DNA of 64,000 nucleotides, taken from the NCBI GenBank assembly GCA_964372115.1, contig CAYJPN010000011.1, positions 1-64,000 of the forward strand, in the 5' to 3' direction. The stretch comes from CG2-30-36-16 sp964372115. Lineage in GTDB: Bacteria; Bacteroidota; Ignavibacteria; Ignavibacteriales; Ignavibacteriaceae. The position numbers were made by a program, and so were the translations under genes. The notes beneath the pieces are model-generated. The model was not told the DNA's origin. It made no database searches and saw only the letters and a list, made by a program, of their open reading frames with translations. Below, piece by piece: positions 1 through 9,202 of this stretch (position 1 is its first letter; each line of letters starts with the position of its first letter).

Positions 1-633
1 GGCCTAAATATAAATATTTTTTTGGTTGCCGGCTATGCCGCGCTAAGGGTGTATGAAGGTTTTGAATGAGTGCGTGGCTGCGTGGAGCGTGTGCGAAATT
101 TCTTTTCTTAAAAGTAGTTTGTTATTGTTTTTCTGTTTGTCCGGGTTGTTTAATCGTTCAATATCATCTGCCCAGCTAATAAAAACAATTGCTAAAAGAT
201 AGATTTTAAAATTGAGTATTAAATTGCGGGAACCTTCGAGAGAAATATCTTCCGCGCCACGCTGAACTGAAAGAAGGACGACACTGAAGTCGCTAGGAAA
301 AAGGAAATAGTTATTGTTTATAATACACTCTGTTGTATTCTTAACTCACCTTAGGTAGATATTGTAATATCCGTTACCCAACGGAATGGATTTTAGAGAT
401 GCCCTTTATAATTTCCCTGCCGCTGCTGTGCACGTTTACAAAACCAACTGATTCTCACCCGGGGGCTGTTCCGACTACCGACGGAATCTACGCCCCCGTA
501 TTGCAAAAAACAGATTTCAATAAACGTTCATCTTAGCTTTGCGCCAAGGATTAATGCACTCTACAAATAACCGCTGCACGTCTCAACCATATTATTGTCA
601 GGTTATTTTTATTCTGACAGATATTCCGAGTTT
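1..633. other. Intergenic region with a GC-rich hairpin and an ORF-like remnant
   Basis: No convincing gene. On the minus strand a frame is open from about 352 down to a TAG at 43-45 and reads as plausible protein near its end (it includes WADDIERLNNPDKQK), but it has no credible start codon or ribosome site, so I treat it as a possible gene remnant. Positions 460-498 form a strong GC-rich hairpin in AT-rich surroundings: a 7-bp outer stem (460-466 with 492-498) and a 5-bp inner stem (469-473 with 482-486). A weaker 6-bp hairpin (596-601 with 614-619) lies just downstream of the minus-strand gene that ends at 634 and could act as its transcription end, but it has no T-run. Confidence 0.4.
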
Positions 634-1275
634 TTACTTTTCACCCTTTACTTTGTAATCATGTTTCAGAAGGTTTTCTTTTGCTTTATCAAGTGAGACT
701 TCTTTTAAGGTCATTCCGCATTGAGGGCATTCGCCGGCAGTGTCCGAAATAACATTCCAGCACATCATATCTTCATAGACTTTGCCATCTTTATTTTTAT
801 CAATCGCGGTCAAGTCTATCTCACCCTGACGAATTATATTTTCTGCCCTCATTTCCATTTTGCCGGAGTCCATCTTGTGTCCCATCATTTTTGAGTGATC
901 CATGTGACCTTCCATATTATCCTGATTCATCATTCCCGAACTTTTTGTATCACATTTTTTTTGAGCATCTTCAATAGATACTTCGCTCAAGTTCATTCCG
1001 CATTTAGCGCATTCACCGGGTTCATCGGAAAGTTGATCCGGGCACATTGAGCACTGATAAACTTTACCGTCTTTGTTTTTATCTATTGTTGTGAGGTCGC
1101 ACGATTTAGGCGCGTCGGTGCAAGTTGTATCACCTTTTTCTTTAGATGAACAGCAACCTTTTTTCGCGCCATCATCCATTTTTTTGTCGTCCATTTTATC
1201 CTGTGCCGTTAATAATCCGGATGTTAATAACATGAAAGAGAAAATTGCGAGTATCGAGATTGTTCTTTTTTTCAT
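634..1275 (-). CDS. Secreted heavy-metal-binding protein with duplicated metal-binding module
   Basis: A 213-aa exported protein (signal peptide about residues 1-24, ending TAQD), last gene of the copper-efflux cluster. It carries two copies of a module made of an EF-hand-like loop (DKNKDGKVY) followed by a heavy-metal-binding domain of the P-G-x-C-x-x-C-G-M-x-L type. Copy one (about residues 60-107) keeps the first cysteines (YQCSMCPDQLSDEPG); copy two (about 151-213) has YEDMMCWN in that position. Between them is a Met/His-rich stretch with several M-x-H and HMDH patterns, typical of periplasmic copper binding. The second module closely resembles the C-terminus of the CusB-like adaptor two genes upstream. 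Likely role: periplasmic copper/silver buffer or chaperone for the pump. The function is inferred from motifs and neighbours. Confidence 0.8.
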   Translation of the reverse strand: MKKRTISILAIFSFMLLTSGLLTAQDKMDDKKMDDGAKKGCCSSKEKGDTTCTDAPKSCDLTTIDKNKDGKVYQCSMCPDQLSDEPGECAKCGMNLSEVSIEDAQKKCDTKSSGMMNQDNMEGHMDHSKMMGHKMDSGKMEMRAENIIRQGEIDLTAIDKNKDGKVYEDMMCWNVISDTAGECPQCGMTLKEVSLDKAKENLLKHDYKVKGEK

Positions 1276-1319
1276 GAGTCGTTCCTTTTATTTATTGTTA
1301 AGATATTTATAAGTCAATA

Positions 1320-4300
1320 TTAAATTTCGGTATTTGCTATATTAGTTAATTGCTTTTCTTCTTTCCACATTTTTTTTACCTCACGCCTTTTTACAGCATA
1401 AAAAATAGCGGGGTAAACAGTTAGCTCCATAATAAAACTTGTTAAAATGCCTCCAACCATCGGGGCGGCAATTCTTTTCATTACGTCCGAACCGGCACCT
1501 ATGCCGATGATAATTGGAAATAGACCGAACAGAGTAGTCATAACAGTCATCATTTTTGGGCGGACTCGTTTTACCGCTCCCTCAAAAATTGATTCTTTTA
1601 GGTCTTCCATTGTTTTTAATAAACCATTCTTTTTAAATTTTTCATACGATAGGTCTAAGTAAAGAAGCATCACAACACCTGTTTCGGCATCAACACCAAG
1701 CAGTGCAATTATGCCAACCCAAACTGCAACCGATAAATTAAAACCGGCGAGATACAAAAACCAGACAGCGCCGACCATCGAAAACGGAAGCGCCAGCAGC
1801 ACGATGCTGGTTTTTATAAGTGATTTTGTATTCAAATATAGAAGCAAAATTACTAATAAAAGGGTTAGCGGAATTACCATTGAAAGATGGGCAGACGCGC
1901 GTTCCATATATTCGTACTGCCCGCTCCATTTGATTGAATAACCGGGCGGCAGAGTTATATGTTTATCAATCGCCTGTTTAGCGTCCTTTATATACGAGCC
2001 GATATCCGAACCCTCAAGGTCAATAAAAACCCAGGTATTAGGTCGGGCGTTTTCCGATTTTATCATCGGCGGTCCTTTAACTATTTCAATATTCCCGATT
2101 TCATCAAGGGGTATGTTTCCCCCCGATGGCAATGGAACGAGAACTCTTTTTAACGATTCAATATTTTCTCTATAGTCGCGCTGATATCTTAAATTAACTG
2201 AGTAGCGCTCAATGCCTTCAACAGTTTTTGTAATATTCATTCCTCCCACAGCCGACATGAATACATCCTGAACATCCTGGATATTCAAACCATATCTTGC
2301 AATCGCATCTCTATCTATTTTGAAGTCCACATAATTTCCGCCGACAGATCTTTCCGCATAAGCCGAACGTGTGCCGGGAACTTTCTTCATTACTTCTTCA
2401 ATTTTTTTCCCAAGGTCTTGCAGAACATTCAAATCAGTTCCGGCTATTTTTATTCCAACCGGGGTTTTTATACCGGTCGATAACATATCAATTCTTGTTT
2501 TTATGGGCATTGTCCAGGCGTTTGTTAACCCGGGCATTTGTACCGCGTTATTTAAGGCGTCAACTAATTTTTCAGGGGTCATTCCTTCGCGCCATTGATC
2601 TTGCGGTTTAAGCTGAATAGTTGTTTCAATCATTGTTAAAGGAGCCGGGTCAGTTGCGGTTTCAGCGCGTCCTATTTTACCAAATACAGTTGCAACTTCG
2701 GGGAACGACGCTATAATTTTATCGGTCTGTTGTAAAATTTCCCTCGCTTTGGTTATCGAAATTCCGGGCAGTGTAGTTGGCATATAAAGTAAATCACCTT
2801 CGTATAAAGGGGGCATAAACTCTGAGCCAAGTCTTGAAAATGGAATTACAGTAATGAGAACAATAGCAAAGGCAGCGCCGAAAACCCAATATCTTCTTTT
2901 CATTACAAATGCGACGATAGGATGATAAATTTTTACTAAAAATTTTGTTATCGGGTTTTCTTCTTCTTTTCTAATTTTGCCGCGTACAAAATATCCGAGT
3001 AATACCGGAACGATTGTAATCGCTAAAATAGCCGCAGCGCCCATTGCATAAGTTTTAGTAAATGCTAATGGCTTAAACAATCTTCCTTCCTGCTGTTCAA
3101 GCGTAAACACCGGTAGAAATGAAACAGTAATAACAAGCAGCGAATAAAAAATTGAGGGTCCGACTTCTTTTGCTGACTCCATAACTATCCGCCAGTGAGG
3201 TTTTTGTTTATCAACCGGTTTCTCCTGGTTATCGGACATATGCGTTGCCGCATTTTCAACCAGAACAATTGACGCGTCCACCATTGCCCCGATTGCGATG
3301 GCAATACCTCCGAGCGACATGATGTTTGCGTTTATTCCCTGCAGTTTCATAATTAAAAATGAAGCTAATACTGCTGTTGGAATAGTAAAAATTGCAACTA
3401 ATGAACTTCTTATGTGAAGAAGAAAAATAATAATAACAAGAGCTACAATTATAGTTTCTTCGGTTAGTTTATTCTTCAAATTATCTATCGCGCTGTTTAT
3501 CAAAGTTGATCTGTCATATGCCGGAACAATTTTAATATCTTCAGGTATAGATTTTTTTAATTCTTTTAACCGCTCTTTTACTTTATTTATAACAGCAAGC
3601 GCATTTTCGCCGTAACGAATTATTATAATTCCACCAACTGTTTCACCTTTTCCGTTCCACTCGGCAATACCTCTTCGTAATTCAGGTCCGATGGTTATGT
3701 TTGCCACATCTTTCAGATAAATGGGTGTGCCGGAAACGGGCGAAACCCCTATTGAAATATTTTTTATATCATCTTCATTTTTTATATAACCGAGTCCCCG
3801 AACCATATATTCCATTTCACCCATTTCCATAAGGCGTCCGCCCACATCATTATTACTTCGTTGTATCGCCATCTTTACTTTTTGAAGCGGAATATTGTAT
3901 GAGGCTAATTTTGTCGGGTCTACATTTACCTGATATTGTTTTACATAACCGCCAACACTGGCTACCTCGGCAACACCGGGGATAGAAGTTAGTTCAAACT
4001 TTAAAAAGAAATCTTGTAACGAACGGAGTTCCTGTAAATCTCTTTTATCGGATTGCAGCACGTACTGATAAACCCATCCAAGTCCGGTTGCATCCGGTCC
4101 GAGTTGAGGATTAACTCCATCGGGCAATGTCCCTTTTAATCCGTTTAGATATTCAAGAACACGGCTGCGCGCCCAGTATATGTCGGTGCCGTCCTCAAAA
4201 ATTATATAAACCATCGAGTACCCGAACATCGAATAACCACGTACATCTTTCGCGTACGGAACTGAAAGCATTTTTGTGGTTAATGGGTATGTAACCTGGT

Positions 4301-4517
4301 CTTCAACAATTCGCGGTCCCTGCCCGGGATATTCAGTTAAGATAATTACCTGCACATCGCTTAAATCGGGGAGAGCATCTACGGGTGTATTAACAACCGC
4401 CCATATACCGGCAAATATAAGCGCGGCAGTTAAAATTATAACCATAACTTTATTATTTATCGACCATTCGATAATCTTAGCTACTAAACCTTCTTTATTT
4501 TCGCTGCCAGTTACCAT
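1320..4517 (-). CDS. cusA: CusA/CzcA-family heavy-metal efflux RND transporter
   Basis: A 1065-aa inner-membrane RND pump, full length for the family. It has an N-terminal membrane segment (about residues 22-42), the porter region with its ALPDLSDVQV start, the family signature GAMVDASIVLVENA around residue 410, a large second periplasmic loop, and a C-terminal membrane block ending in RPKMMTV and GAGSDVMKRIAAPM. Methionines in APLTMIETT, RIDMLSTGIK and VGGMNITKT sit in segments that in E. coli CusA contain the copper-relay methionines; this is from memory and needs alignment. It should use proton motive force to export Cu(I)/Ag(I) through the adaptor and channel encoded just upstream. The 17-bp gap to cusB indicates one operon. 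A Zn/Co/Cd (CzcA-like) substrate is possible, but the metal-binding domains in its neighbours favour copper. Confidence 0.92.
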   Translation of the reverse strand: MVTGSENKEGLVAKIIEWSINNKVMVIILTAALIFAGIWAVVNTPVDALPDLSDVQVIILTEYPGQGPRIVEDQVTYPLTTKMLSVPYAKDVRGYSMFGYSMVYIIFEDGTDIYWARSRVLEYLNGLKGTLPDGVNPQLGPDATGLGWVYQYVLQSDKRDLQELRSLQDFFLKFELTSIPGVAEVASVGGYVKQYQVNVDPTKLASYNIPLQKVKMAIQRSNNDVGGRLMEMGEMEYMVRGLGYIKNEDDIKNISIGVSPVSGTPIYLKDVANITIGPELRRGIAEWNGKGETVGGIIIIRYGENALAVINKVKERLKELKKSIPEDIKIVPAYDRSTLINSAIDNLKNKLTEETIIVALVIIIFLLHIRSSLVAIFTIPTAVLASFLIMKLQGINANIMSLGGIAIAIGAMVDASIVLVENAATHMSDNQEKPVDKQKPHWRIVMESAKEVGPSIFYSLLVITVSFLPVFTLEQQEGRLFKPLAFTKTYAMGAAAILAITIVPVLLGYFVRGKIRKEEENPITKFLVKIYHPIVAFVMKRRYWVFGAAFAIVLITVIPFSRLGSEFMPPLYEGDLLYMPTTLPGISITKAREILQQTDKIIASFPEVATVFGKIGRAETATDPAPLTMIETTIQLKPQDQWREGMTPEKLVDALNNAVQMPGLTNAWTMPIKTRIDMLSTGIKTPVGIKIAGTDLNVLQDLGKKIEEVMKKVPGTRSAYAERSVGGNYVDFKIDRDAIARYGLNIQDVQDVFMSAVGGMNITKTVEGIERYSVNLRYQRDYRENIESLKRVLVPLPSGGNIPLDEIGNIEIVKGPPMIKSENARPNTWVFIDLEGSDIGSYIKDAKQAIDKHITLPPGYSIKWSGQYEYMERASAHLSMVIPLTLLLVILLLYLNTKSLIKTSIVLLALPFSMVGAVWFLYLAGFNLSVAVWVGIIALLGVDAETGVVMLLYLDLSYEKFKKNGLLKTMEDLKESIFEGAVKRVRPKMMTVMTTLFGLFPIIIGIGAGSDVMKRIAAPMVGGILTSFIMELTVYPAIFYAVKRREVKKMWKEEKQLTNIANTEI

Positions 4518-4534
4518 TAAAAATCTCCACAGTT

Positions 4535-6235
4535 CTATTTTACTTTAAATCCGTTAGCGGTTAAATTACTTTTTGCTTCAGCTAATGAAACTTCAGAAAG
4601 CTTCATATTACAAAGCGGGCATCTTCCCGGCTCATCGGATATAACATTCCAGTCCATCAAATCCTGATAGACTTTTCCATCTTTATTTTTATCGATCGCT
4701 TCCACATCAATAACACCGGTTCTTACCAATGGGGATACTTCTTCATGTACCGGTTCGGTTTCTGTTTTAACCGTTTTGCTTGTTGTTACTTTTTCGGTTT
4801 TCATTTTAGTGTCGGCAGGCATCGGCATGGGCTGATTTTTTTCAACCGCATTTTTTTTGTCATCTGCTTTTGTTTTTGCATCACCGCTGAATTGGTTTAC
4901 GGCAGCTTTTAAATTACTTTCGGAGTCAATTAAAAATTGAGCTGATGTTACAATTATATTTCCGGCTGTTAATCCCTCCAATACTTGATAATAGCCGTCG
5001 GAATAACCTCCCAGCGTAACCTCCTGGGGTTTAAATTTTCCATCACCGAGAGAGATAATTACAATATCTTTTCTGCCGCCGCGCAGAACCGCGTTTTCGG
5101 GGACTGCAGGATGTTCTCCGAAGTTTTTCCCCTCGATTAAAACATTCGCAAACATTGCCGGCTTTAACTCGCCGTTAAAATTATTTATATCTATTCTTAC
5201 TTTTGCTGTTCTCGTTTTGGGTTTGAGCGTAGGATATATAAAAGATATTTTACCGTTGTATGTTTTGCCTGGCAGATAGTTAAATTTTATTTCGGCTTTT
5301 GCGCCTGTACTTATTTTTGATAATTCATATTCATAAACATCAGCCGTTAACCATAAGTTTGAAAGATCGGCAATTTTTAGCAGGGGCATACCCGCCATAA
5401 TTTTTTGTCCGTCTAAAACATATTTTTCCAAAACTGTTCCGCTGTTTTGGGCGTAAAGAGTTACATAGGTTTTAACTTCACCGGTGCTTTTTAATTTATT
5501 AATATCATTTTCCGGTAGTTGTAAAAGCTGCAATTTTCTTACAGCGTTTTTTAATAGCTCGTCGCCGCTTTCACGCATTCCGTTTATACCGGTATTATTA
5601 ATCGACTTCTGGTAGTTGAGCGCGGTTATCATTTCCTGCTGTGCGGAAACAAGTTCGGGTGAATAGATGTCCATCAACTTTTCCCCCTTTTTTACACGCT
5701 GACCTGTATAATTTATATAAAGGTTTTCAATCCATCCGTTTACTCTTGTTGTAACTATATATTCGTTTTTTTCGTTGGTAGTTAAAACACCGTTAGTTAC
5801 AACATTTGAAGACAAAGATTTATTTTCAACCAACTCCGTTTTAACATTCATATTTTGCACAACTGTAGGATCAATTGAAACCACGCCGGACCCGCCTTCA
5901 TCATCCTGATAAACAGGAACTAAGTCCATTCCCATTTTTGATTTTCCCGGTTTATCATAAATTTCATTCGGGTCCATCGGCGCGCGCCAAAATAATATTT
6001 TTCTTTCTCCGTTGTTTTTCGTGGAAGTATTTTTCATTGGCACCAACTTCATTCCGCAAATAGGGCAGTCGCCCGGCTCATCCGAAATAACATCCGGATG
6101 CATACCGCAAGTGTACAATTGTGTTTCTGAGGAAGCGGCGTTCTTGCTTCCGTTTTGATTAAAAATAAAATACAAACCGGCGGCTAAAATTATAACTGCC
6201 AAACCGATTAAAACTATATTTCCTTTTTTCAACAT
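4535..6235 (-). CDS. cusB: CusB-like efflux adaptor with N- and C-terminal metal-binding domains
   Basis: A 566-aa periplasmic membrane-fusion protein linking the RND pump to the outer-membrane channel. A single N-terminal membrane anchor (about 7-24) is followed by a canonical heavy-metal-binding domain (YTCGMHPDV, then CPICGMKL, about 41-66) and a second, cysteine-poor copy (WRAPMDPNEIYDKPG, then KMGMDLVPVY, about 83-110). The adaptor core (lipoyl/barrel-sandwich, hairpin, beta-barrel) spans about 120-445. A Lys/Met-rich linker leads to an extra C-terminal module (about 508-566: AIDKNKDGKVYQD, then GRCPLCNMKL) matching the module in the 634-1275 protein. Standard CusB proteins lack this C-terminal piece. 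It starts 25 bp after the channel gene, in the same operon. Confidence 0.92.
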   Translation of the reverse strand: MLKKGNIVLIGLAVIILAAGLYFIFNQNGSKNAASSETQLYTCGMHPDVISDEPGDCPICGMKLVPMKNTSTKNNGERKILFWRAPMDPNEIYDKPGKSKMGMDLVPVYQDDEGGSGVVSIDPTVVQNMNVKTELVENKSLSSNVVTNGVLTTNEKNEYIVTTRVNGWIENLYINYTGQRVKKGEKLMDIYSPELVSAQQEMITALNYQKSINNTGINGMRESGDELLKNAVRKLQLLQLPENDINKLKSTGEVKTYVTLYAQNSGTVLEKYVLDGQKIMAGMPLLKIADLSNLWLTADVYEYELSKISTGAKAEIKFNYLPGKTYNGKISFIYPTLKPKTRTAKVRIDINNFNGELKPAMFANVLIEGKNFGEHPAVPENAVLRGGRKDIVIISLGDGKFKPQEVTLGGYSDGYYQVLEGLTAGNIIVTSAQFLIDSESNLKAAVNQFSGDAKTKADDKKNAVEKNQPMPMPADTKMKTEKVTTSKTVKTETEPVHEEVSPLVRTGVIDVEAIDKNKDGKVYQDLMDWNVISDEPGRCPLCNMKLSEVSLAEAKSNLTANGFKVK

Positions 6236-6260
6236 ATTCTCCTAAAATTTAAATTCTCAA

Positions 6261-7523
6261 TTACTTAATCGAAGTTCCGGTTAAAAATTCAAGTACCGAG
6301 ACTTCTTTCATGTAATCAGATTTTAGTCTGTATAAACTCGTCTCCACCTGGTACAATTTGTTTTGCGCGTCAATCACGTTTATAAAATCAACTTGCTCAA
6401 CCTGGTAGCCAGAAAGGGAAGCGGCATAAGTTTGCTGTGCTTGCGGAAGCATAGCGCCTTCGATTAATTTTATTCTTTCTTTAAGACTATTAAGTTTTGC
6501 TACCGCCGCGCCAAAACTGCCGCTTAACACCTGGAGAGAAGATTTATACTGTTCGTCATACATACGCCGCACCGCCTTAGCCTCCTCAACTTTTGCTGTA
6601 ACCTTACCGCCATAATTCAGCGGAAGAGATATACCAACCATTATTGAAAAAAAATCATCAAGAGGCATATTTGTTTTTGCAATTTTATCTCTTTGCGAAT
6701 ACTGCAGAGCCAAATTAAAATTCGGGTAATAATCATATTTAGCAAGTTCTTCCATAAATACAGATTTTTCTTTTGCTAATTTTATACCTGATAGAAACGG
6801 TCTGTGCGCTTTTGCAAGCGAATCAAGCATTCTTTCCGAGATATGAACATAATTTATTTTGCGCAGTTCATCTGTGTGAATGAACGATTGTGAATTTCTT
6901 AAAAGCTGTGCGTTAAGCATAGCCGTAATTGATTTTTCTTTATTTTTTAACTCTTCAATTTTATCGGTAACATTCGTTATTTCAAGTTCAACCTTTAACA
7001 TATTCTGCTGACTTGCTTTCGAAACGGTATAATTGGTTTTTACAACTTCCGCCGCATTTTGCAATAACCTTTTGCTTTGATTCGAAACTTCAATTGCTTT
7101 TCTAATAAAACCAAGTTCCCAGTAATTTTGAGAAACATTATTTTTTATTTCATTCTCTGCATCGGCAATTTCTTTTGTAACAATTTCGGCGTCCTTTTCT
7201 GCAACATCGGAAACCGCCCCGAGTTTACCGGGGAAGGGGAAAGCCTGGCTCAAACCGAATATTTTTCCGGTCATCGGTTCCTGAGTAAAAGAAAATGAGT
7301 TTGTGGGAAGGTTTGCTAAACCCAGAGTTAACATAGGATCGGGCAAATTAGAATTAATTTTTATTCTGCTTTTGGAAGCGTCATATTTGGCGCGTAACAT
7401 TTCTAATTTCGGACTTATTTTTATTGCGCGATAAATTAGAGAGTCGAGTGATGTGTTATTTGTTTGAGCCGTTAACGGAATAGTTACGGCAGATAGAAAT
7501 AACAACACAAAAATATTCTTCAT
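6261..7523 (-). CDS. TolC/CusC-like outer-membrane efflux channel
   Basis: A 420-aa outer-membrane efflux protein with a signal peptide (about 1-19, ending LTAQTN). The long helical segments rich in Asn, Lys and Glu in two related halves are the usual TolC-family (OEP) layout, and the length fits. Characteristic patches are NLPDPMLTLGLANLP near residue 60, the early QAFPFPGKLG motif typical of metal-efflux channels, and GISLPLNYGGKV in the second half. It should form the trimeric exit duct for the CusA/CusB pump encoded immediately downstream. Its ATG directly follows the TAA of a 36-codon ORF, and the likely ribosome site (AAGGT) lies inside that ORF, so translation may be coupled. Confidence 0.9.
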   Translation of the reverse strand: MKNIFVLLFLSAVTIPLTAQTNNTSLDSLIYRAIKISPKLEMLRAKYDASKSRIKINSNLPDPMLTLGLANLPTNSFSFTQEPMTGKIFGLSQAFPFPGKLGAVSDVAEKDAEIVTKEIADAENEIKNNVSQNYWELGFIRKAIEVSNQSKRLLQNAAEVVKTNYTVSKASQQNMLKVELEITNVTDKIEELKNKEKSITAMLNAQLLRNSQSFIHTDELRKINYVHISERMLDSLAKAHRPFLSGIKLAKEKSVFMEELAKYDYYPNFNLALQYSQRDKIAKTNMPLDDFFSIMVGISLPLNYGGKVTAKVEEAKAVRRMYDEQYKSSLQVLSGSFGAAVAKLNSLKERIKLIEGAMLPQAQQTYAASLSGYQVEQVDFINVIDAQNKLYQVETSLYRLKSDYMKEVSVLEFLTGTSIK

Positions 7524-7634
7524 TTAATTTACCTTATTATCTTTTTTGTCTTTACAAATTTTTATAAAAGCTATTATTATTCCGGTTGTTAAAACAAGGT
7601 AGGCTAAATTCCATATCAAACCGTCTTCAATCAT
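7524..7634 (-). CDS. Small membrane peptide preceding the efflux channel gene
   Basis: An ATG-started 36-codon ORF lies directly before the channel gene. It reads as an acidic N-terminus (MIEDGLIW), one hydrophobic segment (NLAYLVLTTGIIIAFIKI) and a basic tail (CKDKKDNKVN), a typical single-pass small membrane protein with a cytoplasmic positive end. Its stop codon touches the ATG of the channel gene. I do not recognise the family. Small subunits are known near other transporters, so a pump-associated role or a translated leader is possible. Evidence is limited to composition, start, and position at the head of the efflux genes. Confidence 0.5.
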   Translation of the reverse strand: MIEDGLIWNLAYLVLTTGIIIAFIKICKDKKDNKVN

Positions 7635-7801
7635 ATTATTATCACTTTTAACTTTTGCAGTTATTATGAAATTATTGTGCCAACCGGGATGGTGAGAAAA
7701 CGATCAGAAAAAGCGGGTTAGGGGTCTATTCGGGAAGAGTTAATTTAAAGAATTTAAAAATTTTTAAGTTCTTTAAAACCGAAACAAATTGGATTAAAAT
7801 A

Positions 7802-9202
7802 TCAATTTGTTTTTCCGTAGTCGTCAAAAGGGGAAAGTTTATAGTTTTCAATTTTGCTGTAAAGAGTCGGCAAAGAAATTCCTAATATTTTATGGGCTTT
7901 ATTTTTATCCCACTTCACGGCATCAAGAATGTTTTTTATATGAATTCTTTCATTTTCTGCGAGAGTAATAAATTTAACACCATCCCCGTTAACTTCGCCC
8001 GGATCGGATTTTCTTAAAAGTATAGTTTCCTTTTTTAACACATCATCGCTGCAAAGCACAACCGCCTGCATTAATGTGTTTTCTAATTCCCTTACGTTTC
8101 CAACCCAGTAATTACTTTTTAACATCTCCATCACTTCATCGGGAACCTTGGTAACATTTTTATTGAGCTCTTTATTAATTTTTGCAAGAAAGTGGCTGAC
8201 TAAAAGAGGAATGTCTTCTAACCGTTCGCGGAGCGGCGGAAGTAAAATTGATACGACTTTTAAACGGAAATATAGATCCTCGCGAAATTTTCCCTCGCGA
8301 ACCAAACGGTTTAAATCTTTATTTGTCGCTGCAATAATCCTTGCCTTCATTGGAATTAAGAACTCGCCTCCGACACGCTCGAATTCTTTTTCTTGTAGAA
8401 TTCGAAGAAGCTGCACTTGAAGATTCGGCGATATTTCCGAAATTTCATCAAGAAATATTGTCCCTTTATCTGCCAGTTCAAACTTTCCTTTTTTATCTCT
8501 TACGGAACCGGTAAATGCTCCTTTTACATGACCGAATAATTCACTCTCCAATAATGATTCGCTTAATGCTGTACAGTTAACAGGGGTGAAGGGTTTATCT
8601 TCCGTAATTCCACTGTAGTGAATTGCTCTTGCGACTAATTCTTTGCCAGTTCCGCTCTCACCCTCAATTAATACCGTTACACGACTCGTACATGTTTGCC
8701 CTATTTTTTTGTATACCTCTTTCATCGAAGGAGCCTTGCCGATAATCGTATTTTTTAAATTAAATTGGTCTGGGTTAGCCGTTATAAAGGATGATAGATT
8801 TTCGCTCATTTTTTTATCTTCAAGGGCGCGTCTAATAGTATTCTTAAGTTTATCAATCTCTAAAGGTTTTTCAATATAATCATAAGCTCCATTCTGCATA
8901 GCTTTTACTGTACTGTGCATATCATCAAAAGCAGTCATTATTATAACATGAATCCGGGCATCGATTTCTTTTACTTTTTTTAGCACTTCAAATCCATCCG
9001 CCTCCGGCATTTTTATATCGGTAATTACCAGATCGGGGAGTTCGCTATATGCTATTTCTATTCCTTCAATTCCATTTGCTGCGGAATAGACAGCATAGTT
9101 TAATTTTTTCAGATAACCTGTTAAAGTTTTTCTAATTGATTGGTCATCATCTATTACTAATATTTTAAAACTGCCGTTATCAATATTTAAATCATTATTC
9201 AT
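7802..9202 (-). CDS. NtrC-family sigma-54-dependent response regulator
   Basis: A 466-aa two-component response regulator with three domains. The receiver (about 13-125) has the acidic pair IDDD and the phospho-acceptor in LVITDIKMP. The AAA+ sigma-54 interaction domain (about 148-390) has Walker A GESGTGKE, the GAFTGA loop that contacts sigma-54, Walker B FLDEIS and the arginine-finger region. The C-terminal Fis-type helix-turn-helix (about 425-458) includes HKILGISLPTLYSKI. Its start overlaps the 3' end of the kinase gene by 8 bp, so the two are co-transcribed and almost certainly a cognate pair. It likely activates the downstream efflux genes, but I found no convincing -24/-12 promoter in the 167 bp between this gene and the small peptide gene. 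Confidence 0.93.
   Translation of the reverse strand: MNNDLNIDNGSFKILVIDDDQSIRKTLTGYLKKLNYAVYSAANGIEGIEIAYSELPDLVITDIKMPEADGFEVLKKVKEIDARIHVIIMTAFDDMHSTVKAMQNGAYDYIEKPLEIDKLKNTIRRALEDKKMSENLSSFITANPDQFNLKNTIIGKAPSMKEVYKKIGQTCTSRVTVLIEGESGTGKELVARAIHYSGITEDKPFTPVNCTALSESLLESELFGHVKGAFTGSVRDKKGKFELADKGTIFLDEISEISPNLQVQLLRILQEKEFERVGGEFLIPMKARIIAATNKDLNRLVREGKFREDLYFRLKVVSILLPPLRERLEDIPLLVSHFLAKINKELNKNVTKVPDEVMEMLKSNYWVGNVRELENTLMQAVVLCSDDVLKKETILLRKSDPGEVNGDGVKFITLAENERIHIKNILDAVKWDKNKAHKILGISLPTLYSKIENYKLSPFDDYGKTN

Noticed and set aside
1..633. Cobalamin riboswitch, tmRNA or group II intron piece
   Set aside because: A GGTGAGAATC word and a GC-rich hairpin are suggestive, but the other conserved boxes of these RNAs are absent on both strands.
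1447..2611. Plus-strand ORFs of 60-80 codons inside the RND pump gene, and similar ORFs opposite other genes
   Set aside because: They are shadows of strongly supported minus-strand genes, with no ribosome sites or domain features.
7635..7801. Possible sigma-54 promoter before the efflux genes (minus-strand TTGGCACAATAATT)
   Set aside because: The GG element is there, but the GC element is about 21 bases away instead of 10, so the spacing does not fit.
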